Below, piece after piece: positions 1-7,110 of a stretch of 26,572 nt of DNA. The stretch is from a virus. The translations under genes were made by a program, and so were the position numbers. The stretch covers positions 9,780-36,351 of the IMG/VR virus record IMGVR_UViG_3300029319_000179; one strand, 5' to 3'. The notes below the pieces were generated by a model. The model searched no databases, had not been told where the DNA came from, and worked only from the letters and a program-made list of their open reading frames with translations. The stretch's first letter is position 1, and each line of letters begins with the position of its first letter.

Positions 1-510
1 TCGGCAAGTCAGACGATATTCAGTGGCACAGACAACGCTGGTAACAGACTATCGTATATGCCTGGAAATGAACAGGTATTCTTAAACGGATTGTTACTCA
101 ATGATTCTGATGATTACGTTGCCTCGAATGGTGTGTCAGTAATATTAAATACTGCAGCCAATGTTAACGATGAACTTAAAGTTGCATCATTCGTACACAA
201 TACTAATAACTTAGTGGTTAATCCTTGGTCTGCACCGGCTGCTTCGAATAATGCTTCGGCTGGTGACAAACTGTTTGTCAATACTCTTACCGGTGCTAAG
301 ACAGTAACGTTACCTGGTACAGCAAACATGGGCGATGAGATACGAATCATAGACGCAGAAGGTAACGCTAATAATAATAACATAACAATCGCAAGAAACA
401 GTCATAAAATTATGGCGGCCGATTCAGACCTTGTAATAAATACAAGTAGAGCTGCAGTAGGCTTAGTCTACTACAATGATTCTAACGGCTGGCTACTTAT
501 AGAGAACTAA
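1..510 (+). CDS. Tail-fibre/adhesin-like structural protein, 5' truncated
   Basis: The reading frame is open from the first base of the window to the TAA at 508-510, so the gene starts upstream; a Met at base 58 is probably internal. The visible 169 residues are rich in Asn, Ser, Thr, Val and Ala and contain a phrase like NEQVFLNGLLLNDSDDY and later TLPGTANMGDEIRIID. I associate these with beta-structured distal tail-fibre or baseplate-decoration proteins of marine myoviruses. No catalytic motif or membrane segment is visible. It is followed one base later by another small adhesin-like gene, which supports a host-recognition role. The exact function is not recognised; the structural assignment is inference from composition and context. 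Confidence 0.6.
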   Translation, partial: SASQTIFSGTDNAGNRLSYMPGNEQVFLNGLLLNDSDDYVASNGVSVILNTAANVNDELKVASFVHNTNNLVVNPWSAPAASNNASAGDKLFVNTLTGAKTVTLPGTANMGDEIRIIDAEGNANNNNITIARNSHKIMAADSDLVINTSRAAVGLVYYNDSNGWLLIEN

Positions 511-511
511 A

Positions 512-862
512 ATGGCATTACGTGGAGATCTAGAAACTACAAGAAACAGGGCTGATCCTAGTGCAGCAAAAGCATGGGTAAATGCAAATAATGATGCGTC
601 TACTAATAGCACCTTTAATATTTCAGGTTCTACAGATCATGATGTTGGCCAGTTTTCTTATAATCTGACAAATGCATTTACCGCAACAAATGATTTTTCA
701 CAGGTTGCAGTAATGGGTGGAACTGGTGGTGGATGGAGTGTTTCAAGATTTCACACTTATCACGCTGCAAATAAGTTATCTGTGCGAGTAGTCAACGGCA
801 CTAGCAGCCATGCAGACGGAGATGCACCACATAACGTAATAGCAACAGGAAGTTTAGCATGA
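512..862 (+). CDS. Small adhesin-like structural protein (paralogue family A)
   Basis: This 116-residue protein has no signal peptide or membrane segment and a Ser/Thr/Asn-rich, beta-type composition. Its central phrase (KAWVNANNDAS...TFNISGSTDHDVGQFSYNLTNAF) matches three proteins near 20.9-22.1 kb in this window, which share [KAxVNL]-[NISGxTDDGxGxxxYxxTN] and a C-terminal G-D/S-L/V-A ending. I call these family A. Such proteins occur in marine T4-like phage tail-fibre clusters; their function is unknown. The stop overlaps the next start as ATGA, so translation of the two is probably coupled. The assignment as virion/fibre-associated is inference from context. Confidence 0.6.
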   Translation: MALRGDLETTRNRADPSAAKAWVNANNDASTNSTFNISGSTDHDVGQFSYNLTNAFTATNDFSQVAVMGGTGGGWSVSRFHTYHAANKLSVRVVNGTSSHADGDAPHNVIATGSLA

Positions 863-2064
863 GTGTAACAAGAATAAGAGATATAGCATCAATACTCGGT
901 AAGACTCAAGCTGCGAATCCTTCAAACCCTGCACTTGGCACAGGCACCGGTGCAGGTTTTGATTCTGATGAAGTCAACGATATCGTTATAAATTCAGAAT
1001 ATCTAAATAATAGAAATTTAATTATCAATGGTGCTATGCAAGTGTCTCAGCGTACTATGGGGCAAGATGTAACTAATCTAACTTCAGGCGGTATACACCA
1101 ATGTGACAGATGGTACAATCAAATATCTAGTGCTGGCACATTTACTATACAAAAAGATAGTGGTGATCATCCTGATGAGTTTGGTGAATCAATAAAATAC
1201 GATTGTACAACAGCAAATGGTAGTTTAGGTTCGGCTGCTGAATTAATACTTTATCAAAAAATTGAAGGTAGACATTTACAACACTTAGGATTTGGAACTT
1301 CAAGTGCAAAGGATCTTACACTTTCTTTTCACGTAAAATCTAATCTAACAGGAACTTTAACTGCCGAACTTTACAACATAGATCCTGCTACTAACAGGCA
1401 TTGCTCAAAAACATACACTATTGACGCAGCCGATACTTGGGAATATAAAACTATAACTTATCCTGGTGACACATCTCAAGGATTTGATAATGATAACACG
1501 GTTGGTTTATACATGTTACTATGGCTTGGAGCAGGTTCCAGTAGATCTAGTGGTACATTGCAAAGTTCTGCCTTTGGGGATGTTACTACTGCAAATAGAG
1601 TTTCATCAAGTAATCTTAATTTAGCATCGAGTACAAGTAATTACATAGCATTTACTGGAGTACAACTAGAAGCAGGTAGTAAAGCTACACCCTTTGAACA
1701 TAAAACTTTTGAAGGCTATGAACATGATTGTGTGAGATATTATCACAGTGTCAGAGAAGGATCAGGCGCATATATGATATTTACTACTGGGCGTGCTTGG
1801 GGAACAGGTGGTGCAAATGGACCTTATAAATTTCCAAGGCCTATGGCAAAAACACCTACAATGACTGCTGGTGGCGCGGCGAGCGATTATGATTTTTCTT
1901 TAAGTTCTGTACCCGCAGCGGGTTCCGTTACGCATAATAATGATATGATGGTTATCAATGTTGCACGTTCTGACAATTCTTTTACTGTTGGACAAATAAT
2001 AGTAATAGGTTCAAATGCTGATGGATCTGGTCCTGCTGAATTAAAATTTGATGCGGAGATATAA
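859..2064 (+). CDS. Tail-fibre/adhesin protein with DRW-type beta domain (copy 1)
   Basis: A 401-residue protein. Residues 1-16 (MSVTRIRDIASILGKT) form a short N-terminal motif also found at 8196 and, more weakly, at 2269; it may be an attachment tag. The sequence NLIINGAMQVSQR at residues 53-65 and a downstream CDRWY motif mark a domain common in marine phage fibre proteins, which I believe has a carbohydrate-binding-like jelly-roll fold. A late GVQLEAG...ATPFEH segment followed by a Tyr-rich stretch and AWG/FPRPMAKTPTM closes the domain. The whole architecture is repeated in the protein at 2269-3423. It overlaps the preceding gene by four bases and abuts the next. A receptor-binding role is inferred. 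Confidence 0.65.
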   Translation: MSVTRIRDIASILGKTQAANPSNPALGTGTGAGFDSDEVNDIVINSEYLNNRNLIINGAMQVSQRTMGQDVTNLTSGGIHQCDRWYNQISSAGTFTIQKDSGDHPDEFGESIKYDCTTANGSLGSAAELILYQKIEGRHLQHLGFGTSSAKDLTLSFHVKSNLTGTLTAELYNIDPATNRHCSKTYTIDAADTWEYKTITYPGDTSQGFDNDNTVGLYMLLWLGAGSSRSSGTLQSSAFGDVTTANRVSSSNLNLASSTSNYIAFTGVQLEAGSKATPFEHKTFEGYEHDCVRYYHSVREGSGAYMIFTTGRAWGTGGANGPYKFPRPMAKTPTMTAGGAASDYDFSLSSVPAAGSVTHNNDMMVINVARSDNSFTVGQIIVIGSNADGSGPAELKFDAEI

Positions 2065-2259
2065 ATGGAAGCAGAAACATTTACTTTTACAAATGTGAAA
2101 TATGTTAGAGGACAGTCAGGCCCTCAAGAAGCTATAAAATTTACTTGTGATGGCGTTGATAATATGTCTGTACCTAATCCTGCAGTTGGAAATAGGCATT
2201 ACGATGATTTAATGAAACAAGTAACGGCAGGAACTATTACAATAGCAGACGCTGATTAG
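2065..2259 (+). CDS. 64-aa fibre-partner protein (copy 1)
   Basis: A 64-residue protein starting directly after the stop of the fibre gene. It reads TFTFTNVKYVRGQSG at the N-terminus and ends with GTITIADAD. It is clearly homologous to the 64-aa protein at 3420-3614, with the same length, the same F-x-F/D-x-x-N/D-x-K-Y start, HYDDLM/HYDEIM and an identical last nine residues. Each copy follows a ~390-aa fibre protein, so it probably assembles with or chaperones that fibre. No enzymatic motif is visible, and the function is unknown. Confidence 0.6.
   Translation: MEAETFTFTNVKYVRGQSGPQEAIKFTCDGVDNMSVPNPAVGNRHYDDLMKQVTAGTITIADAD
2227..2258 (+). repeat. Conserved 32-bp direct repeat, copy 1
   Basis: A 32-bp stretch at the 3' end of the first 64-aa gene recurs at 3582-3613 with one mismatch (A versus C, an Ala/Ala silent change in ATAGC/ATCGC context). 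It encodes AGTITIADAD. Much of the surrounding module has diverged at DNA level, so this block is either under strong constraint or a recent conversion or recombination footprint. Confidence 0.75.
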
Positions 2260-2268
2260 GAACTTAAC

Positions 2269-3423
2269 ATGAGTAATACTAGAAGCATTGCACATTTACT
2301 TGGCCAGAATCACACCGCAACGAGGTTTGTTGACTCTGCAGATGTTGATAATATTGTTGGTAACTCAACATATCTAAATGCTAGAAATCTTGTTCACAAC
2401 GGTGCTATGTATGTAGATCAGAGAAATGAGGGAGCAGCAGTTACTCCAGCAAACGCTACAATAACTTTCGGACCTGATCGTTGGTTCATGTACAAGAATA
2501 CAGCAGCAACATTTACAATAGAACAAGATACTGAAGCACCAGCCGGGTTTAAATACTCATTGAAAGTAACAAACACTGGAACTGACAGTTCTATATCTGC
2601 AACAGATAGAGCTCTTATAATACATAGACTAGAAGGTCAAGACGTTTATCATTTGGGACTCGGAACTTCAGGTGCTGTTACAGTTACACTATCATTCTAT
2701 GTACGAAGTTCTATAACAGGCACACACGGCGGTGCAATCAGAAACCATGATTCGAATCAACGTAACTTTCCTTTTACGTACACTATAAGTTCAGCTAATA
2801 CATGGGAAAGAAAATCTATAACTCTTACTTTAGATACTAGCGGTACATGGCCATCTGATAACACTTTAGGATTACAAATTCAATTTGGTCTTGGTGTTGG
2901 AACAGACTTTTCTGGAACTGCAGATGCGTGGGCAGATGGTGATAAAAATTCTGCGACTGGTGCAACCACTGCCATGCTTTCTACATCCAGTGCAACATGG
3001 TATGTAACAGGAATACAGTTAGAACTTGGAAGTATAGCAACACCATTTGAACATTTGTCAGTTCATCAATATCAACATCAATGTCTTAGATATTATTATC
3101 GTTACAGAAAAACTATTGCATACGGAATGTTTTTAACTACTAGATCATGGAGTACAACCAATGCTGATGGAATTCATTCTTTTCCAGCTGCTATGCGTGT
3201 CGCTCCAACTTTATCTATTGATAAAACTGTGAATTCTACAAATTTTGCTACAGGTATAAGTGTTATAGCCATAACAGAAGTTGAAGCTCAAAATTTCAGC
3301 AGTGCGGGTATACGTTGTACTGGCTCAGGATTTCTTGCACTTGGCGGCAACGTTATACAAACCAACGGTGCATCTAGTGCAATAGACTGTTCATTTAATT
3401 TTGATGCGGAGATGACAACATGA
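2269..3423 (+). CDS. Tail-fibre/adhesin protein with DRW-type beta domain (copy 2)
   Basis: A 384-residue paralogue of the 859-2064 product. The N-terminus MSNTRSIAHLLGQ is a divergent form of the same tag. NLVHNGAMYVDQR lies at residues 40-52, followed by PDRWF and the long beta-rich middle, then GIQLELGSIATPFEH and a Tyr-rich segment, as in copy 1. The regions between the conserved motifs differ most, as expected if two adhesins recognise different surface sugars or receptor variants. It overlaps the following 64-aa gene by four bases (ATGA). The fibre role is inferred from family resemblance and context; there is no enzymatic motif. Confidence 0.65.
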   Translation: MSNTRSIAHLLGQNHTATRFVDSADVDNIVGNSTYLNARNLVHNGAMYVDQRNEGAAVTPANATITFGPDRWFMYKNTAATFTIEQDTEAPAGFKYSLKVTNTGTDSSISATDRALIIHRLEGQDVYHLGLGTSGAVTVTLSFYVRSSITGTHGGAIRNHDSNQRNFPFTYTISSANTWERKSITLTLDTSGTWPSDNTLGLQIQFGLGVGTDFSGTADAWADGDKNSATGATTAMLSTSSATWYVTGIQLELGSIATPFEHLSVHQYQHQCLRYYYRYRKTIAYGMFLTTRSWSTTNADGIHSFPAAMRVAPTLSIDKTVNSTNFATGISVIAITEVEAQNFSSAGIRCTGSGFLALGGNVIQTNGASSAIDCSFNFDAEMTT

Positions 3424-3614
3424 GTATGATGACATACAACTTTACTGATTTAAAATATCTTGCAGATCAAAGTGGAAACAATTGTTCCATACTTTTTACC
3501 TGCAATGGACAAACTCAAATGTCTGTTGCAATGAATTCAGTAAACAATGTTCATTACGATGAAATAATGAGACAATTAGCAGCAGGAACTATTACAATCG
3601 CAGACGCTGATTAA
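3420..3614 (+). CDS. 64-aa fibre-partner protein (copy 2)
   Basis: A 64-residue paralogue of the product of 2065-2259, again coupled to the preceding fibre gene (ATGA). It reads YNFTDLKYLADQSG near the start, contains VHYDEIMRQLAAG, and ends with the same nine residues as copy 1. It is the last gene before the late promoter of the neck operon. The function is not known; constant pairing with a fibre gene suggests a small structural or assembly partner. Confidence 0.6.
   Translation: MSMMTYNFTDLKYLADQSGNNCSILFTCNGQTQMSVAMNSVNNVHYDEIMRQLAAGTITIADAD
3582..3613 (+). repeat. Conserved 32-bp direct repeat, copy 2
   Basis: Second copy of the 32-bp block described at 2227-2258; 31 of 32 bases match by eye. 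Confidence 0.75.
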
Positions 3615-3626
3615 GAGAAAAAAACA

Positions 3627-3634
3627 TATAAATA
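3627..3634 (+). promoter_or_regulatory. T4-type late promoter upstream of gp13
   Basis: A perfect TATAAATA octamer, the T4 late-promoter -10 element, lies in the 51-bp gap between the fibre cluster and gp13. The expected start of transcription, about six bases after the octamer, would give a leader of roughly 26 bases with a GGAG ribosome site at 3655-3658 before the ATG at 3666. gp55, the late sigma factor that reads this element, is encoded at 25310-25903. Confidence 0.75.
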
Positions 3635-3665
3635 GTCAAAAGATTCTTTACTTTGGAGACTATTT

Positions 3666-4421
3666 ATGGCAAACCCAACTTCTAGGGATACGCTGATTGA
3701 TTATTGTAAAAGGCAACTAGGTGATCCAGTACTAGAAATCAATGTAGATGAAGATCAAATCGAAGATCGCATTGACGAAGCCCTACAGTATTATCAAGAA
3801 TATCATTCAGATGCCACTATTAGGACATATCTGAAACACCTCGTTACAGCAACTGATGTAAGTAATGAGTATATTCCTATTGCGAGCAATATACTTTACA
3901 TTTCACGTTTGTTTCCTATATCTAGTTCTTTCAATTCTTCATTTAATTTTTTCGATATTAAGTATCAGATGATGCTTAATGACGTTGCAGATATACAAAA
4001 CTTTGCCGGTGACTTGGCATACTATGAACAAATGCAGCAGTATCTATCACTACTAGATATGAAGTTAAATGGTCACCCACAAACTACTTTTGCTAGACAT
4101 CAGGATCGCCTATACATACACGGTGAATTTAAAGATGGCGATATCAAAGAGGGTGAGTATATTGTAGCTGAAGTTTATACAGTTCTTGATCCAGATTCAC
4201 ACACAACAATTTACAACGACCTGTGGCTAAAAGAGTATGCAACTGCTCTCATAAAGCGTCAATGGGGTATGAACCTGTTGAAATTTGATGGCGTCCAACT
4301 TCCAGGTGGAGTGTTGCTCAATGGACGTCAGCTTTATGATGATGCCACAGCAGATATAGATAGGTTAAGAGAGAGAATCAGAAGCGAGTTTGAATTACCG
4401 GCAGACTTTTTTATGGGTTAG
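3666..4421 (+). CDS. 13: Neck protein gp13 (head completion)
   Basis: This 251-residue protein is recognisable as T4-like gp13. It has an N-terminal RDTLIDYCKRQLGDPVLEINVD segment (about residues 7-28), then a DEALQYYQEYHSDA helix, and a C-terminal half with ATALIKRQWGMNLLKFDGVQLPGG, which is characteristic of the family in marine T4-like phages. gp13 joins gp14 to form the neck that closes the filled head for tail docking. It is shorter than T4 gp13 (about 309 aa). A GGAG site lies seven bases before the ATG, and a perfect late promoter lies upstream. gp14 and gp15 follow directly. Confidence 0.9.
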   Translation: MANPTSRDTLIDYCKRQLGDPVLEINVDEDQIEDRIDEALQYYQEYHSDATIRTYLKHLVTATDVSNEYIPIASNILYISRLFPISSSFNSSFNFFDIKYQMMLNDVADIQNFAGDLAYYEQMQQYLSLLDMKLNGHPQTTFARHQDRLYIHGEFKDGDIKEGEYIVAEVYTVLDPDSHTTIYNDLWLKEYATALIKRQWGMNLLKFDGVQLPGGVLLNGRQLYDDATADIDRLRERIRSEFELPADFFMG

Positions 4422-4425
4422 TTAA

Positions 4426-5022
4426 ATGGCTAGAAATTTTTACTTCTCGGAAAAAGTCAGGTCGGAAATGGACCTGTATGAAGATATTATAATCGAGTCC
4501 ATGAAGATCTATGGGCAAGACGTATATTACTTACCGAGAACGATTGTTAATGAAGATAAAATATTAAGTGATGATGTTGCTTCATCATTCGACGCTTCTT
4601 ACAAAATTGAAATGTACATTGAAAATGCAGAGGGTTTTGATGGTGAGGGTGATCTCTTTACTAAGTTCGGTGTTGAAATACGAGATGAAGCAACCTTTAT
4701 AGTTGCTAGGCGTAGATGGAAGAATACTGTTCGTCGGGCTGCAAACGCTATACAAGGTGACAGGCCTACTGAAGGTGATTTAATATACCTGCCTCTTTCT
4801 AAATCATTGTTTCAGATAAATCACGTAGAGCATGAACAACCTTTTTATGCAATAGAAAACTTACCTACATTTAAATTAAGGTGTCAGCTGTTCGAATATG
4901 TCGGCGAAGATCTCGATACTGGCATTGAGACTATTGACGATATAGAAAAGAAATATGCTTACAGTTATAATCTACGACTCAAGTTGCCTAAGAAAGCAAC
5001 AGGAACTGCGAGTATTTCATAA
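4426..5022 (+). CDS. 14: Neck protein gp14, N-terminal part (head completion)
   Basis: A 198-residue protein with the typical gp14 beginning: MARNFYFSEKVRSE, then YGQDVYYLPRTIVNED and MYIENAEGFDGEGDLFTKFGVEIRDEATF, followed by RRRWKNTV. gp14 works with gp13 as the neck/connector completion protein. T4 gp14 is about 256 aa. Here the protein stops after KKATGTASIS and lacks the usual C-terminal FSExNPFG-type ending, which instead appears in the next gene. The stop TAA overlaps the next ATG (TAATG). The gene therefore looks split, or carries an indel near 4992-5022 where both frames are open. Confidence 0.88.
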   Translation: MARNFYFSEKVRSEMDLYEDIIIESMKIYGQDVYYLPRTIVNEDKILSDDVASSFDASYKIEMYIENAEGFDGEGDLFTKFGVEIRDEATFIVARRRWKNTVRRAANAIQGDRPTEGDLIYLPLSKSLFQINHVEHEQPFYAIENLPTFKLRCQLFEYVGEDLDTGIETIDDIEKKYAYSYNLRLKLPKKATGTASIS

Positions 5023-5840
5023 TGGCTGCGAAGGGTGTAACAACTTTAACGATTACTGACAGCGGAGAAAGATTTAGTTTTTCACCTTATGTTACGTTTA
5101 CTCTTCCTGATGAAGACTCAAGAAGTGCTGGAGGTTTGATAACACTCGATGACTCTGGCAAAATAGCTTCAATTGCAATTACAGATAGTGGCAACTATTA
5201 TACATCAGCACCAACTGTGACTGTTGCAACAGATAGTGCTAATGATAGTGCAGCCGTTACTGCATTGATTACGCGAGGACAAGTTTCTGGTTTTACCATT
5301 ACTGATTCAGGTTTTGGTATGGATTCTTGTAGATTACTTATCACTGCACCTACAGGTACACCTGGAGACTTTGTTGCACAGGCTAGAACACTTATAGATT
5401 CGAGTGCACAAAAAGTATCACAACTTATATTAGTAGACAGTGGTAACTTTTATTTAAATGCACCTACTATGTTAATTAATGGTGGCAATAATATAGAAAG
5501 TAGTTATGATAGAGATGACAACATAGAACAAACTTTATCGAGTGGTGTTAAGATTAAAGGAGAAGTACTTAATTACTTGTTAGATTCTGATGGTGATTCT
5601 GCTAGAGTCTTACGGGTTGGACACGTAGGTGCGGATGATGGCAAGTTTCGTGAGTTCGTAGTAAATAGACAGATAGTAAATACAAGTAAGGCATTCACTA
5701 CTGGACTTGAAGTAGTAGGAGTAGATGAAGAGAATCGCATGTCAGAGAACGAACAAAATGAATTCTTCACTACATCTGATATTGACGACTTCTTAAACTT
5801 TAGTGAAGACAACCCGTTTGGTGATCCGGAGAATCAATAA
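5022..5840 (+). CDS. DSG-repeat protein bearing a gp14-like C-terminus
   Basis: A 272-residue protein. Four imperfect beta repeats of about 40 aa each carry the core ITDSG or VDSG (residues 11-15, 53-57, 93-97, 138-141), three of them followed by aromatic residues and an APT-V/M hydrophobic strand. After residue about 170 the composition changes. The end, DDFLNFSEDNPFGDP (255-269), looks like the C-terminus of T4-like gp14. I therefore read it as the separated C-terminal part of the neck protein with an inserted beta-repeat decoration domain. It is coupled to gp14 by TAATG and to gp15 by another TAATG. A virion location at the neck is inferred. Confidence 0.6.
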   Translation: MAAKGVTTLTITDSGERFSFSPYVTFTLPDEDSRSAGGLITLDDSGKIASIAITDSGNYYTSAPTVTVATDSANDSAAVTALITRGQVSGFTITDSGFGMDSCRLLITAPTGTPGDFVAQARTLIDSSAQKVSQLILVDSGNFYLNAPTMLINGGNNIESSYDRDDNIEQTLSSGVKIKGEVLNYLLDSDGDSARVLRVGHVGADDGKFREFVVNRQIVNTSKAFTTGLEVVGVDEENRMSENEQNEFFTTSDIDDFLNFSEDNPFGDPENQ

Positions 5841-6634
5841 TGTTTGGCGGACATTTTTATCACGAAAGAATTAGAAAATCAGTTGCTGTATTTGGCAGAC
5901 TGTTTAATAACCTGTATGTGGTAAGAAAAGATGCAGCGGGTGGTGTATTGAATCAAATGAAAGTTCCACTATCATACGCACCGAAGAATAAATTTTTAGA
6001 TAGGATTCGAGAAAATCCAAGTTTAGTAGATGATACAAGAGTAGCAATCAAGTTACCAAGAATGTCTTTTGAAATAACAGACATATCTTATGACTTGACT
6101 CGACAGTTGACTAAGGTGAGTAACTTCAATACAGTAGGAAACACCAGAGAAACTAGAAATAAATTCTTTTCACCTGTACCTTATAATCTTGGTTTTGCTT
6201 TAAATATATTTGCTAAGAGTCAAGATGACGCTCTACAGTTAGTTGAACAGATTGTACCTACATTCAACCCTCAATACACAATATCGATATTTCCTTTCAA
6301 AGATATATTTCCTACCTTTGTAGAAGACGTACCGATTGTTATAACTAGTGTTTCTTTTACTGATGATTTTGAAGGTCAGTTAGAAACAAGAAGAACTATA
6401 ATATACACATTAACATTTGAAATGAAAGTTCAATTTTATGGAAACGTAGAGAATAAAAATATTATTCGTAAGTCACAGGCAAACGTATTCGAATCTAAGG
6501 CAGGTTTGGGTGGTGATTCAGACGTATACTTAGAAAGAGTAACAATCACACCTAATCCTCTAACAGCGATAGGTATGCCGGATAGTGACTTTGGTTTTAC
6601 CGAAGAAATTAAACTAGGAGTGGATAGCGCATAA
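5840..6634 (+). CDS. 15: Tail sheath stabiliser/completion protein gp15
   Basis: This 264-residue protein starts MFGGHFYHERIRKSVAVFGRLFNN and contains VPLSYAPKNKFLDRIRENPSLVDDTRVAIKLPRMSFEI, both hallmark gp15 segments. In T4, gp15 forms a hexameric ring at the head-proximal tail end and couples the tail to the gp13/gp14 neck. The length is close to T4 gp15 (about 272 aa). It starts by TAATG coupling to the preceding neck gene and overlaps the AprB-like gene by one base (TAATG). Downstream context therefore switches abruptly from virion assembly to redox genes. Confidence 0.92.
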   Translation: MFGGHFYHERIRKSVAVFGRLFNNLYVVRKDAAGGVLNQMKVPLSYAPKNKFLDRIRENPSLVDDTRVAIKLPRMSFEITDISYDLTRQLTKVSNFNTVGNTRETRNKFFSPVPYNLGFALNIFAKSQDDALQLVEQIVPTFNPQYTISIFPFKDIFPTFVEDVPIVITSVSFTDDFEGQLETRRTIIYTLTFEMKVQFYGNVENKNIIRKSQANVFESKAGLGGDSDVYLERVTITPNPLTAIGMPDSDFGFTEEIKLGVDSA

Positions 6635-7110
6635 TGCCAACGTTCGTATACATGACAGCCTGTGACGGCTGCGGACACTGTGTAGATATTTGTCCATCAG
6701 ACATAATGCACATTGATCCTGTCACAAGAAGAGCAGTAAACATAGAACCAAACTTTTGCTGGGAGTGTTACAGCTGTGTAAAAGCATGCCCGCAAAATGC
6801 AATTGATGATAGAGGTTATTCAGACTTTGCGCCTATGGGACACAAAGTTAGAGTACTAAGAGAACCTGAAAAAGGTGTTATCAGCTGGCGTCTAAAGTTT
6901 AGAGACGGAAGAGAAAAGAACTTTGAATCGCCCATAAGAACAACGCCATGGGGAAGTATACCTGGACCAGCAGAATATGATATGCCTGACGATACTATGC
7001 GTGATAGTCAAAAGCTTGCACACGAACCTGATTATTTAAAAGCAGGTGAACTAAGAACTATTACAAGAGATCAATTTAAAAAATGGGAGGATATGCATGC
7101 CGCCGCGTAA
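6634..7110 (+). CDS. aprB: AprB-like 2x[4Fe-4S] ferredoxin (adenylylsulfate reductase beta homologue)
   Basis: A 158-residue soluble protein with two complete 4Fe-4S motifs: C10-x2-C13-x2-C16-x3-C20P and C42-x2-C45-x2-C48-x3-C52P. The context CWECYSCVKACPQNAI, then SDFAPMG and SPIRTTPWGSIPGPAEY, is specific to AprB, the electron-transfer subunit of APS reductase (AMP + sulfite to APS in sulfur oxidisers and SAR11-type bacteria), not to generic ferredoxins. The CGHCVDICPSDIMHI form resembles, from memory, the sulfur-oxidiser/SAR11 lineage. No aprA lies in the window. It overlaps gp15 by one base, and its 3' end contains the GGGAGG site of the next gene. It could supplement host AprB or serve as electron donor to the adjacent oxygenase homologue. 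Confidence 0.88.
   Translation: MPTFVYMTACDGCGHCVDICPSDIMHIDPVTRRAVNIEPNFCWECYSCVKACPQNAIDDRGYSDFAPMGHKVRVLREPEKGVISWRLKFRDGREKNFESPIRTTPWGSIPGPAEYDMPDDTMRDSQKLAHEPDYLKAGELRTITRDQFKKWEDMHAAA
7085..7090 (+). promoter_or_regulatory. Ribosome binding site inside aprB for the oxygenase gene
   Basis: GGGAGG lies six bases upstream of the ATG at 7097, entirely within the aprB coding sequence. It decides the start of the downstream gene and indicates that the two proteins are translated from one message with coupling (14-base overlap). Confidence 0.7.

Larger units (their letters stand above)
859..3614 (+). repeat. Tandem duplication of a two-gene fibre module
   Basis: The module [~390-aa fibre gene + 64-aa gene] occurs twice in a row: 859-2259 and 2269-3614. 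Protein-level matches run through the whole unit: NLxxNGAMxVxQR, DRW(Y/F), IEGxxLQHLGFGTS/LEGQDVYHLGLGTS, the ATPFEH segment, and the GTITIADAD ending of the short protein. Most of the DNA has diverged, except for the very 3' end. This indicates an old duplication with divergence of the receptor-facing parts. Confidence 0.75.
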
